Assembly: GCF_009796785.1 (NCBI RefSeq)
Contig: NZ_CP047026.1
Coordinates: 930,001-994,000 of the forward strand
Origin: Polaribacter sp. L3A8
GTDB lineage: Bacteria > Bacteroidota > Bacteroidia > Flavobacteriales > Flavobacteriaceae
Direction: 5' to 3'
Length of the DNA stretch: 64,000 bases
In this document: in pieces, positions 28,326 to 37,145 of the stretch
How positions within the stretch are numbered: position 1 is the stretch's first letter
Layout of the letters: each line of letters begins with the position of its first letter
Translations under genes and position numbers: made by a program
Notes under the pieces: generated by a model
What the model was told of the DNA's origin: nothing
Database searches by the model: none
What the model saw: the letters and a program-made list of their open reading frames with translations, nothing else

Positions 28326-29147
28326 CTAAATAATTTTCTTTGGTTTCTTAAATTGTTTGGGAGTTTCACCTGTGTAGCGCTTAAAATATTTTGTAAAATG
28401 AGAAGAATCTTTAAAGCCTAAACTATACGCAACATCACTAATAGACTCATTTGTATATAACAAACGTCTTTTAACTTCTTTTATGATATGATCTGCAATT
28501 ATATCTGATGCAGATTTACCATATTCTTTTCTACAAATTGCATTTAAGTTCTGAGGAGTTGTATTTAAAGCTTCTGCATAAAAATTGACATTATTTTTTA
28601 GCGTGCGAGACAAAAGATCTGTAAAAAGCAAAACCACATCTGTACTCTCTACTTTTTTTAAATGTGCATACGCTACTAACTTAGAAAACAATGCTTTTAA
28701 TCCGCCTTCTACCGCTTCTCTATTTACATTTTCTTGCTGCTTTTCCCAGGCCAATGATTTAAAAAGTGCTTTTAATGAAGCATCTTTTTTAGTAGTTTTT
28801 ATTTTTGATGTATGCTGTAATTTTAATAACTGATGATTGATAAACTTATCTAAGGTTTTTTCTAAAAAAGTTTCTTTTATAATGATTACATAGCCTTTGG
28901 GTTGGGTTGTAATTTCCCAATGATGTACTTCCTCTTTTTTAATAACAAAAACCGTTGATGGTTTTATTTTATAACTCTTTAAATCTACATGATGAAAACC
29001 TGCTCCTTTTATAAAGTAGACAATTTCTAAATATTTATTGTGCTTATGCGGTTTAGTATACCGCTTTGTAACATCAAATTCTTCAATTTTAATGTCGTTA
29101 TATTCTGCTATTTTATTGTAAGTATCAATTTTGCTCTTCATCAACAT
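28326..29147 (-). CDS. AraC-family transcriptional regulator
   Basis: The 273-residue protein has a cupin-like ligand-binding half (about 1-150, with YTKPHKHNKYLEIVYFIKG and VFVIKKEEVHHW) and two C-terminal helix-turn-helix motifs. The second is SISDVAYSLGFKDSSHFTKYF followed by KRYTGETPKQFKK, which fits the AraC consensus. The start could also be the ATG two codons downstream. It is encoded 192 bp upstream of the receptor at 25593-28133 and may control it. The ligand is unknown. Confidence 0.9.
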   Translation of the reverse strand: MLMKSKIDTYNKIAEYNDIKIEEFDVTKRYTKPHKHNKYLEIVYFIKGAGFHHVDLKSYKIKPSTVFVIKKEEVHHWEITTQPKGYVIIIKETFLEKTLDKFINHQLLKLQHTSKIKTTKKDASLKALFKSLAWEKQQENVNREAVEGGLKALFSKLVAYAHLKKVESTDVVLLFTDLLSRTLKNNVNFYAEALNTTPQNLNAICRKEYGKSASDIIADHIIKEVKRRLLYTNESISDVAYSLGFKDSSHFTKYFKRYTGETPKQFKKPKKII

Positions 29148-29180
29148 CTTTTAGAGTAAGCTGTAAAACAATGATATAAA

Positions 29181-29208
29181 AAAAATCCTTCTATCTAGAA
29201 GGATTTTT
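29181..29208 (-). terminator. Intrinsic terminator of the cold-shock protein gene
   Basis: A perfect 12-bp stem (AAAAATCCTTCT with AGAAGGATTTTT, loop ATCT) carries a T-run on the minus strand, 27 bp after the stop codon. Confidence 0.85.
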
Positions 29209-29234
29209 TTTTATAGTGTAAAATAAATAAAGTA

Positions 29235-29687
29235 TTAAACTTTTTTAACTTTAACTGCATTCATACCACGCATACCTCTTTCTAATTCGAAAGAAACTTT
29301 ATCGTTTTCTGCAATTTCATCTATTAAACCACTTACGTGTGTAAAATATTTTTCGTTATTTTCTAAGTCTATAATAAACCCAAAACCTTTAGATGAATCA
29401 AAGAAAGAAACTTTTCCTTTTCTAACAGGATCTTCTTCTGGTAAATCTTCTTTTTTGGTTACTGAAATCTGAATATCTTCCAATTCATATTCTACTTTTA
29501 AATCTGGATCTGGTGGAGTATCTGTTAAGTTTCCATTATGATCTACATAAGCAAATTGGATACCTGTTGATCCATTTTCTTCTTTGTTCGCTTTTCTAGC
29601 GTCCATTTTCTTTTGCTTGTCTTGACGTTTTTTTAAACGTTTTTTTTCTTTTTCACTTTTACTAAAGGTCTGCTGCGATTTTGCCAT
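29235..29687 (-). CDS. Cold-shock-domain protein with basic N-terminal extension
   Basis: The 150-residue protein has a very basic N-terminal third (KEKKRLKKRQDKQKKMDARK), an acidic linker, and a C-terminal cold-shock domain (about 87-150) with RNP1 SKGFGFII and RNP2 KYFTHVS. Such proteins bind single-stranded RNA or DNA and act as RNA chaperones. The long flexible basic extension is common in Bacteroidota and may add RNA affinity. The TATCTTTG promoter lies far upstream, giving a leader of about 117 nt, as in thermoregulated csp genes. Confidence 0.92.
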   Translation of the reverse strand: MAKSQQTFSKSEKEKKRLKKRQDKQKKMDARKANKEENGSTGIQFAYVDHNGNLTDTPPDPDLKVEYELEDIQISVTKKEDLPEEDPVRKGKVSFFDSSKGFGFIIDLENNEKYFTHVSGLIDEIAENDKVSFELERGMRGMNAVKVKKV

Positions 29688-29808
29688 TAAAAATATAAGA
29701 GTTTTTTTAAATTAATATTTTTGAAAAGATAAAATACCTAACTGGAAATTCGAAATCAAACTAACGCTAACTAGTGTATTTAGAGGAGTGTATTTTTTCT
29801 TAATGGCG

Positions 29809-29816
29809 CAAAGATA
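29809..29816 (-). promoter_or_regulatory. TAnnTTTG -7 promoter box of the cold-shock gene
   Basis: TATCTTTG followed by CGCC on the minus strand is a strong Bacteroidota promoter. It sits about 120 nt upstream of the ATG at 29687, which predicts a long 5' leader. Confidence 0.65.
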
Positions 29817-29962
29817 CGACAAATTTAAAAGTTTTCAAAATAGTTAGACATTTAAGAAACAATTATTTATTAAATCTTAAAAAAATAAAAAAAAATGGTT
29901 TTAATAAAACCAACTGTAACTCTTCTACGTATATATATCTGAAAACTAAAATCTATTAAATT

Positions 29963-30991
29963 ATGAAAACAATAAAAACCTTTGCAATTATATGTGCAGC
30001 AGCAATTAGCTTATCATCTTGCACTAACAACGACAATGAAATTACAGCTTTAGTAAGCACCAATCTTTTATTTACATCAAATAATTCTGATGGAAATGTA
30101 AATATTTATAATGTAAACAACCTGAACGCCGTAACTAAATCTACATTAACAACTTCTACCACAGCAGCAGACGGAATATATTACAATGGAGATGAAGATT
30201 TAATTGTACAATCTTCTAGAACTACATTTGGTGTAGAAGGTTATACAGGTATTACTACAAACACACCTATATTATCTACAACTGTAACTGCGAATATAGT
30301 TGGAAGTTTAGATATGACAAGCCCTAGAGAATTGGCTGTAAATGGTGATTTCTATGTAGTAGCAGATAATGCAGATGCAGATGGTAATGCAAATACAAAA
30401 GATGGTAAACTTTTTATCTATACTAAAAGTGGAAATCAGTTTACTTTAAGAAACACCATTACAACAAATTTTAAACTTTGGGGTATTACATTTATAGGCA
30501 ATGATCTTTATGCAATTGTAGATACTACAAGTGAATTAGCTGTATTTACTAATTTTTTAAACAACACTTCTACAACAACCGTAGATGCTACAAAACAAAT
30601 TGCCATAGAAGGAATTGTAAGAACACATGGAATAACATACGATCTTTCTACAGACACCATGATTTTAACAGATATTGGAGATGCTACTAACGGACAAGAT
30701 GATGGTGGTTTTCAAATAATAGAAAACTTTACCCGTAAATTTACCGCTACTACAAACGGAAATACTTTAGCAATTACAGAACAAACAAGAGTTTCTGGTA
30801 CAAATACATTAATGGGAAATCCTGTAGATGTTGCTTATGATGGAGAAACTAAGACCGTTTTTATTGCTGAAGCAGGTAATGGCGGAGGAAGAATTCTTGC
30901 TTTTAATACTATTAATAATGGTGGAAACTTAACTCCTGTTTATAATAGCGATTTAGCAGCTGCTTCTGCAGTATTTTTATATAAGAACTAA
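29963..30991 (+). CDS. Exported lipoprotein, beta-propeller-like, unknown role
   Basis: The 342-residue protein starts with a lipoprotein signal peptide (MKTIKTFAIICAAAISLSSC, Cys at 20), followed by TNNDNE, a surface-export-like acidic tail. The mature part has repeated units of about 40-50 residues containing phrases such as GSLDMTSPRELAVNGDFYVV, GITFIGNDLYAIVD, GITYDLSTDTMILTDIG and PVDVAYDGETKTVFIAEAG, which suggests a six- or seven-bladed propeller. No catalytic residues can be named. It has its own terminator and no operon partner. Confidence 0.85.
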   Translation: MKTIKTFAIICAAAISLSSCTNNDNEITALVSTNLLFTSNNSDGNVNIYNVNNLNAVTKSTLTTSTTAADGIYYNGDEDLIVQSSRTTFGVEGYTGITTNTPILSTTVTANIVGSLDMTSPRELAVNGDFYVVADNADADGNANTKDGKLFIYTKSGNQFTLRNTITTNFKLWGITFIGNDLYAIVDTTSELAVFTNFLNNTSTTTVDATKQIAIEGIVRTHGITYDLSTDTMILTDIGDATNGQDDGGFQIIENFTRKFTATTNGNTLAITEQTRVSGTNTLMGNPVDVAYDGETKTVFIAEAGNGGGRILAFNTINNGGNLTPVYNSDLAAASAVFLYKN

Positions 30992-31034
30992 AATAAGCAT
31001 AAGAAACTTTTTTTAGTAGCGTGTTTAATGTTGG

Positions 31035-31060
31035 CCTTCCGTTTTTACGGAAGGTTTTTT
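31035..31060 (+). terminator. Intrinsic terminator of the lipoprotein gene
   Basis: An 8-bp stem (CCTTCCGT with ACGGAAGG, loop TTTT) is followed by a run of T on the plus strand. It lies about 45 bp after the stop codon. Confidence 0.88.
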
Positions 31061-31126
31061 TATGAAGTATATTTAAGTTGTTAGATGTTAAAAAAATATA
31101 AATAAATAGTAAAACATACTTTAGTG

Positions 31127-31147
31127 ATAGTATTACTATTATATTTG
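31127..31147 (+). promoter_or_regulatory. TetR-gene promoter with palindromic operator candidate
   Basis: The perfect inverted repeat ATAGTA-T-TACTAT (31127-31139) abuts the -7 box TATATTTG (31140-31147). The ATG is 19 nt farther on. A site overlapping the promoter this closely is where TetR-type autorepressors bind. Confidence 0.55.
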
Positions 31148-31165
31148 CGATATAATCAATAAATT

Positions 31166-31837
31166 ATGAAGAACTTATTATCTGTTTTAAAAATTTCTGT
31201 CCCAGATAAAATATTTATCAAAGATCCTGAAACTTCCGTTTTAGGAAAAAAAATTATAGAGCATAGTATTCTATTGATTAATGAAATTGGATTTGAAGCT
31301 TTTACATTTAAAAAATTAGGAACAAAAATTGGATCTAATGAAAGTTCTATTTATAGATATTTTGAAAGCAAATATAAACTACTTTTATACCTATCATCCT
31401 GGTATTGGGCTTGGTTAGAGTATCAATTAGTTATTGAAACTTTTAGTATTTCTAATGCCAATGAAAAACTAGTAAAAGCGATAGAGGTAGTAACTAGCAC
31501 AGTTAAAGAAGATGATAATTTTATACATATAAATAAATCACTTTTGCATAAAATCATAATAAATGAAAGCTCAAAATCCTTTTTAACAAAAGAAGTAGAT
31601 GCGGATAACAAAGATGGATATTTTGAGGTTTACAAAAGAATAATTACCAGAATTAGTACTATGATATTGGATGTAAATAAAAAGTATCCTTTTGCATTAA
31701 GTTTGGCAAGTACACTTATAGAAGGTAGTTTACATCAACATTATCTTAAAGAACATTTTCCTTTGATAACAAATAGTGAAACAAAAGATACACCTACTAA
31801 TTTTTTTATACATTTAGTTAAAAATACAATCAAATAA
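31166..31837 (+). CDS. TetR-family regulator of the export operon
   Basis: The 223-residue protein has an N-terminal helix-turn-helix (about 25-70: INEIGFEAFTFKKLGTKIGS then ESSIYRYFESKYKLL), the standard TetR DNA-binding signature with the YRYF-[ES]-K-LL motif. The C-terminal effector domain is not conserved. It is the first gene of an operon with an ABC protein (2 bp downstream), HlyD and TolC. It probably represses its own promoter. Confidence 0.9.
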   Translation: MKNLLSVLKISVPDKIFIKDPETSVLGKKIIEHSILLINEIGFEAFTFKKLGTKIGSNESSIYRYFESKYKLLLYLSSWYWAWLEYQLVIETFSISNANEKLVKAIEVVTSTVKEDDNFIHINKSLLHKIIINESSKSFLTKEVDADNKDGYFEVYKRIITRISTMILDVNKKYPFALSLASTLIEGSLHQHYLKEHFPLITNSETKDTPTNFFIHLVKNTIK

Positions 31838-31839
31838 AT

Positions 31840-33504
31840 ATGGAAAACAAACAATTAACTCCTTGGCAAAGATTTGTTGGTGTATTAAAATTAGAAAGAA
31901 AAGATATCTTTCAAATATTTTACTATGCCATTTTTGGTGGTCTTGTAGCCCTCTCTCTTCCCTTAGGTATACAGGCAATTATTAATTTAATACAAGGAGC
32001 ACAAATTTCTACTTCTTGGATTGTTTTAGTAATTTTGGTAACTATTGGTGTTGTTTTTTCTGGTGCATTGCAATTAATGCAGTTAAGAATTATAGAAACG
32101 ATACAACAAAGAATTTTTACGAGAGCTTCTTTTGAATTGAGCTATCGTTTTCCTAAAATAAAGATGAATGAACTGCGAGATAATTATCCTCCAGAATTGG
32201 CCAATCGTTTTTTTGATACTTTAACCATACAAAAAGGATTATCAAAAATATTAATTGATATACCAACGGCATTGTTACAAATTATTTTTGCGTTGATTTT
32301 GTTATCTTTTTACCATGCCTTTTTTATTGTTTTTGGTATTCTATTATTACTTTTAATTTATATCGTATTTAAATTCACCGCTCAAAAAGGGCTAGAAACC
32401 AGCTTAATAGAATCTAAAAAAAAATACAAAGTAGCTCATTGGATACAGGAAGTAGCAAGAACGGTAGTCAGTTTTAAATTGTCTGGTAATACCAATTTAG
32501 CACTTCAAAAAAATGATGATTTGGTCGATAAATATTTAGAAGCAAGAGAAAACCATTTTAAAATACTGATGCTACAATTTATTCAAATGATTGGTTTTAA
32601 AGTAATTGTAACGGCCAGTTTATTACTAATTGGTGGCGCTTTAGTGTTAAATCAAGAAATGAATATTGGGCAATTTGTGGCTGCAGAAATTATTATTCTT
32701 TTGGTTATTCAGTCTGTAGAAAAACTAATTATAGGTTTAGAGTCTTTTTACGACGTGCTTACATCAATAGAAAAAATAGGACAAGTTGTAGACAAAGAAT
32801 TAGAAGCACAAGAAGGAGAAAGACCTTTATTTAAAGAAGGCCTAACAGTAGAGTTAGATGGTGTTTCTTATGGTGTAGAAAATAGAGAAAAACACATTAT
32901 TAAAAATATTTCTTTAACCTTAAAACCTAAAAGTAGAATTTTAGTAATGGGAGAAAGTGGTGCTGGTAAATCTACTTTATTACGCTTAATATCTGGAGTT
33001 ATAGAACCAATTTCTGGTAATATTTATATCAATAATTTATCATTAAGTAGCCTCCATTTAAATCATTATAGATCGCAATTAGGTTTATCTTTATCAGACG
33101 AAACTCCTTTTGAAGGCAGTATTAAAAACAATTTAGTTTTTGGTAACAAAGAGGTTAAAGATGAAATTATATACGAAGCTTTAGAAACAGTAGGTTTAAC
33201 GCAATTTTTAAAAGAACAGCCTAAAGGCTTAGAAACTGTTTTATATCCAGAAGGTAGGCAAATGTCATTTACCATTGCAAAAAAATTAATTTTAGCAAGA
33301 GCTATTATTAAGCAACCTAAAATAATGATTTTAGAAGATCCTTTAGATCAATTTAATTTAGAAGAAACTGTTCGCATCATTAATTATTTAACAGATCTTA
33401 AAAGACCTTGGGCATTAATTGTAGTTAGTAGTAAAAAAAGTTGGAGAACTAAATGTAACGAAATTATTACATTAGAAAAAGGTGAAATTAAATCAATAAA
33501 ATAA
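31840..33504 (+). CDS. ABC exporter (HlyB-like) with degenerate ATPase domain
   Basis: The 554-residue protein has about six transmembrane helices (residues 22-300, ABC exporter fold) and a C-terminal ATPase-like domain (340-554). Walker A is intact (GESGAGKST), but the rest is eroded. The Q-loop Gln is missing (LGLSLSDETPF). The LSGGQ signature is replaced by QMSFTIAKKL. Walker B reads IMILEDP with Asp and Glu exchanged, and the switch His is absent (VVVSSKKSW). It lacks a peptidase domain. With HlyD and TolC it would form a type I export channel. Whether it still hydrolyses ATP is unclear. Confidence 0.88.
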   Translation: MENKQLTPWQRFVGVLKLERKDIFQIFYYAIFGGLVALSLPLGIQAIINLIQGAQISTSWIVLVILVTIGVVFSGALQLMQLRIIETIQQRIFTRASFELSYRFPKIKMNELRDNYPPELANRFFDTLTIQKGLSKILIDIPTALLQIIFALILLSFYHAFFIVFGILLLLLIYIVFKFTAQKGLETSLIESKKKYKVAHWIQEVARTVVSFKLSGNTNLALQKNDDLVDKYLEARENHFKILMLQFIQMIGFKVIVTASLLLIGGALVLNQEMNIGQFVAAEIIILLVIQSVEKLIIGLESFYDVLTSIEKIGQVVDKELEAQEGERPLFKEGLTVELDGVSYGVENREKHIIKNISLTLKPKSRILVMGESGAGKSTLLRLISGVIEPISGNIYINNLSLSSLHLNHYRSQLGLSLSDETPFEGSIKNNLVFGNKEVKDEIIYEALETVGLTQFLKEQPKGLETVLYPEGRQMSFTIAKKLILARAIIKQPKIMILEDPLDQFNLEETVRIINYLTDLKRPWALIVVSSKKSWRTKCNEIITLEKGEIKSIK

Positions 33505-33510
33505 GTAGCA

Positions 33511-34863
33511 ATGTTAAACATATCTAACAACCAATTACACAAAACTGTTGATTTAAAAGAATTTAAATCGGGCAAAAATATTTTTACAAAAGAGTATTAC
33601 AAAGCTTTTAATAAATTTCTTTTAGCATTTGCTATTATCGGTTTTATAGCACTCTTTTTACCTTGGACACAAAATATAACTGGCCAAGGTTTGGTAACTA
33701 CTTTAACACCTAACCAAAGACCACAAACTATTCAATCTCAAATTCCTGGTAGAATTGAAGAATGGTTTGTAACAGAAGGTGATTTTGTTAAAAAAGGAGA
33801 TACCATTTTAAGAATTTCTGAAGTAAAAAGTGATTATTTTGATAATCGATTAATTGAAAGAACTAGTGATCAAATTAACGCAAAATCTTCTTCGGTAACC
33901 GCATATCAAGGAAAAGTAGCTGCTTTAAATAGACAAGTAAATGCTTTAAAACAAGAACAACGTTTAAAAATAGAACAAACAAAAAATAAATTACTACAAT
34001 CTAAATTAAAAGTAAAAAGTGATAGCATTGATTTTGAAGCTGCTAAAACAAATACTTTAATTGCCGAAAAACAGTACAATCGTACGCTAACCCTACAAAC
34101 CGAAGGCTTAAAAGCTGTAAAAGATGTAGAAGAAAAAAGATTAAAACTACAAGCTACACAGGCAAAACTAATTTCTCAAGAAAATAAACTTTTAGCAAGT
34201 AGAAATAATATTTTAAATGCACAATTAGAACTTTCTAGAATAAACGCTTCATACACCGATAAAATTTCTAAATCACAAAGTGATATGTATACAGCACAAT
34301 CTAGTGGTTTTGATGCAAAAGCACAAGTATCTAAATTAGAAAATAGCAGAAGTAATTATAGTGTTAGAAATAGCTTATTGTTTATTACTGCTCCACAAAA
34401 TGGTTTTATAAATAAAGCCATAAAAGGCGGAATTGGTGGTACTTTTAAAGCTGGAGATGATTTGGTTGGTATTATGCCAGAAAAATATGATTTGGCTGTA
34501 GAAACTTTTGTAAGACCTATTGATTTACCATTATTGCATATTGGTGAAAAAATGCGTGTTCAATTTGATGGCTGGCCTGCAATTGTTTTTAGTGGTTGGC
34601 CTAACGCTTCTTACGGAACGTATGGTGCAAAAGTAATTGCTATCGAAAACTTTATTAGTACTAATGGTAAATACAGGGTTTTAATTGCACCAGATACTAC
34701 AGATTATAATTGGCCAGAAGGTATTAGAGTGGGGTCTGGAGCTAGAACAATTGCACTTTTAGAAGATGTACCCATTTATTTTGAAATTTGGAGACAACTT
34801 AACAGCTTCCCTCCTAACTATTATCAACCAGAAGGATCAAAAAGTGACACAAAGAAAAAATAA
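33511..34863 (+). CDS. HlyD-family periplasmic adaptor
   Basis: The 450-residue protein has one N-terminal transmembrane helix (about 33-53), a lipoyl-like half motif (RIEEWFVTEGDFVKKGDTIL), and a long coiled-coil hairpin rich in Lys, Gln and Glu (about 120-265). The second lipoyl half and beta-barrel domain follow (IMPEKYDLAVETFVRPIDLP, MRVQFDGWPAIVFSGWP). It bridges the inner-membrane ABC protein and TolC. It begins 6 bp after the ABC gene. Confidence 0.92.
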   Translation: MLNISNNQLHKTVDLKEFKSGKNIFTKEYYKAFNKFLLAFAIIGFIALFLPWTQNITGQGLVTTLTPNQRPQTIQSQIPGRIEEWFVTEGDFVKKGDTILRISEVKSDYFDNRLIERTSDQINAKSSSVTAYQGKVAALNRQVNALKQEQRLKIEQTKNKLLQSKLKVKSDSIDFEAAKTNTLIAEKQYNRTLTLQTEGLKAVKDVEEKRLKLQATQAKLISQENKLLASRNNILNAQLELSRINASYTDKISKSQSDMYTAQSSGFDAKAQVSKLENSRSNYSVRNSLLFITAPQNGFINKAIKGGIGGTFKAGDDLVGIMPEKYDLAVETFVRPIDLPLLHIGEKMRVQFDGWPAIVFSGWPNASYGTYGAKVIAIENFISTNGKYRVLIAPDTTDYNWPEGIRVGSGARTIALLEDVPIYFEIWRQLNSFPPNYYQPEGSKSDTKKK

Positions 34864-34890
34864 TTTCAATTTATTTATTGAGACATTAAT

Positions 34891-36291
34891 ATGAAAAAAT
34901 ATATTTTAATATTCCTTCTATTATCTACATCTGGATATTTTGCACAAGAAAAAGTGGCGTCTGTAATGACACTTTCAGAATTCTTAAGTTATGTAAAAAA
35001 CTATCACCCTATTGTAAAACAAGCAAATCTTGTTATCAATGAAAGTGAAGCTAAATTACTAAAAGCTAGAGGTGCTTTTGACCCTAAAATTGAAGTAGAT
35101 TTTAATAAAAAACAATTTAAAGAAAAAGAATATTACAATAAATTAAACGCTGCTTTTAAAATACCTACTTATTACGGAATTGAATTTAAAGCAAATTTAG
35201 AGAATAATGATGGTTATTATTTAAACCCAGAAAATACAGTTCCAGAAGATGGTTTGTATAGTGCCGGAGTTTCTGTATCCTTATTAAAAGGTCTTTTAAT
35301 TAACACAAGAATGGCTTCTTTAAAACAAGCAAAATTCTTTTTAAATCAAGCAAAAGAAGATCAGCAAATTTTAGTGAATGAAATATTATACAACGCTGCC
35401 TTGTCTTATTTTAATTGGCTAAAAACATATCATCAAAATAGCGTTTATAAAGAGTTTTTAACAAATGCAGAAATCCGTTTTAAAGCTACAAAAAGAGCCT
35501 TTTTAGAAGGAGAAAAACCTGCTATAGATACCACAGAAGCCGGAATTACATTAAAAAGCAGAAAATTAAATCTAGAAAAAGCTAGAATTAAATTGGTAAA
35601 GTCTTCTTTAGAATTGTCTAATTATTTATGGTTGAATGATAACACTCCAATAGAATTACAAGACAATATTATTCCAGATATACATACTGTTAATAATGTA
35701 GACACTACTTTTAATATTGCATTGTTTAATAATGCAAATTTTAACATTGATAAACACCCTAAAATTAAATCATTAGCATATAAAATAAAGAGTTTAAGTA
35801 TTGATAAAAATTTAAAATTAAATAACTTACTTCCTAAATTAGATGTTCAGTATAACTTTCTTACAGAAAACGGTAATCAAATAAATTCTCTAAATACACA
35901 AAATTATAAAGCAGGAATTAATTTTAAAGTTCCTTTATTTTTAAGAAAAGAACGTGGAGATTTTAAACTCTCTAAAATTAAATTGCAAGACAAAAAATTT
36001 GAAAACGAAGTAGCTAAAGTTGCCATAAAAAATAAAGTAAATGCTATTCTGCAAGAATTAAGTTCTTATGTTTTACAAAATAGCTTAACTACAGATATTG
36101 TTCGCGATTACGGAACGATGCTAAAAGCAGAAGATCGTAAATTTTTCTTAGGAGAAAGCTCTTTATTTTTAGTTAATTATCGTGAAGTTAAATTAATTGA
36201 AGCCAAACTAAAAGCAATCGATTTAGAAAACACTTTCTTTAAAACTAAAGCAAGTTTATTTAAAGCTACCGTTATTTCTATTAATGAATAA
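34891..36291 (+). CDS. TolC-like outer-membrane efflux protein
   Basis: The 466-residue protein has a signal peptide (about 1-18) and two OEP repeats of long helices with beta segments. Landmarks are LSEFLSYVKNYHPIVKQANL at the N-terminus, VSVSLLKGLLINTRMASLKQ in the first repeat and GINFKVPLFLRKERGDFKL in the second. It completes the TetR-ABC-HlyD-TolC operon, 27 bp after hlyD. The exported substrate is not encoded nearby in an obvious way. Confidence 0.92.
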   Translation: MKKYILIFLLLSTSGYFAQEKVASVMTLSEFLSYVKNYHPIVKQANLVINESEAKLLKARGAFDPKIEVDFNKKQFKEKEYYNKLNAAFKIPTYYGIEFKANLENNDGYYLNPENTVPEDGLYSAGVSVSLLKGLLINTRMASLKQAKFFLNQAKEDQQILVNEILYNAALSYFNWLKTYHQNSVYKEFLTNAEIRFKATKRAFLEGEKPAIDTTEAGITLKSRKLNLEKARIKLVKSSLELSNYLWLNDNTPIELQDNIIPDIHTVNNVDTTFNIALFNNANFNIDKHPKIKSLAYKIKSLSIDKNLKLNNLLPKLDVQYNFLTENGNQINSLNTQNYKAGINFKVPLFLRKERGDFKLSKIKLQDKKFENEVAKVAIKNKVNAILQELSSYVLQNSLTTDIVRDYGTMLKAEDRKFFLGESSLFLVNYREVKLIEAKLKAIDLENTFFKTKASLFKATVISINE

Positions 36292-36364
36292 AATCTTATA
36301 TAGAAACACTTTACCTATTTTTATTGTACTTTTAGTAAATTGAATTTCAATAAAAAACAACCAC

Positions 36365-36718
36365 ATGTCAAAAAACCCAAACAAACCAAGTATTGCTTTT
36401 TGGATAATTGCTATTATTGGATTCCTTTGGAATGCGATGGGTGTAGATGGTTATTTAAACCAAGCTTATCAAACGGAACGTTTTAAATCGATGTATTCTA
36501 AAGAACAATTAGACATTATTTTTAATGTTCCTTCTTGGGTAATGGCTGCTTTTGCTATTGCTGTTTTTTCGTCAGTAATTGCTTGTATTTTATTGTTCTT
36601 TAAAAAAAAATTAGCCAAAACATTTTTTCTAATAGGATTAATTGCGGTTATAATACAAACTACATATAACCTATTTATAAACCCAGTTGTGTGCATTTTG
36701 AGAAATGAATTTGTGTAA
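36365..36718 (+). pseudogene. Small membrane protein, 5' part; interrupted by gene cassette
   Basis: The 5' part encodes residues 1-107 of a four-helix small membrane protein (MSKNPNKPSIAFWIIAIIGF; helices near 10-28, 57-78, 85-103). After codon 107 the frame enters foreign sequence at 36687 and runs on for 10 residues (VVCILRNEFV) to a stop. The missing C-terminus is found intact at 37275-37387: GKVWYGYLEYAMLIIIPLFS and on to a stop. Deleting 36687-37274 restores a 144-codon gene with no frame change and a Gly codon (GGT) across the join. The family function is unknown to me. The break is clean, so the loss is recent. Confidence 0.9.
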
Positions 36719-36744
36719 TCCAAAAAATGGTGATTTAAGAAAAA

Positions 36745-37140
36745 ATGTCTGAATTGAATCCAAATATTGAAGTAATACTAAACGGATTATCCAAAGTCCA
36801 TTTGAGCGGAAATCAAGTAACTGAAATTCTAAATAATCCTAAAGAATTTCCAACTGAACTTGTCGAAAAATTATCGATTAAAACAGCCTTAAAATATTGG
36901 AATGGAGAAATGGAATTTAAAGATGGAAATTATATAATGAATAATATTTATTCTTTTTGGACATCGAATGAATACTATTTCAAAAATTTTAAATTATCTG
37001 ATATTTCGTGGGAATGTTTCAACGCATTTGATTCTGGAGAATATTATCGGAAGGAAGATGCGAAAAATATTGATCCAGCGGAAAAATACACAAAACCACT
37101 GATTGAGAATTTATTACGAAAAAGGAAACTAATAATATAA
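36745..37140 (+). CDS. Cassette-borne protein of unknown function
   Basis: The 131-residue protein begins MSELNPNIEVILNGLSKVHL and is acidic with many aromatic residues. Landmarks are the segment WNGEMEFKDGNYIMNNIYSFW, WECFNAFDSGEYY and a basic C-terminus (LLRKRKLII). It is soluble, has no signal peptide, and matches no family I know, which is usual for cassette genes. The start codon lies 58 bp from the cassette edge and the stop 5 bp before the attC arm. Transcription would have to come from the host gene promoter. A toxin, antitoxin or phage-defence role cannot be judged from sequence. Confidence 0.8.
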   Translation: MSELNPNIEVILNGLSKVHLSGNQVTEILNNPKEFPTELVEKLSIKTALKYWNGEMEFKDGNYIMNNIYSFWTSNEYYFKNFKLSDISWECFNAFDSGEYYRKEDAKNIDPAEKYTKPLIENLLRKRKLII

Positions 37141-37145
37141 AAACT

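Noticed and set aside
36684..36718. Native C-terminus for the 117-residue membrane protein
   Set aside because: The last ten residues are read from the inserted cassette; the true end is at 37275-37387.
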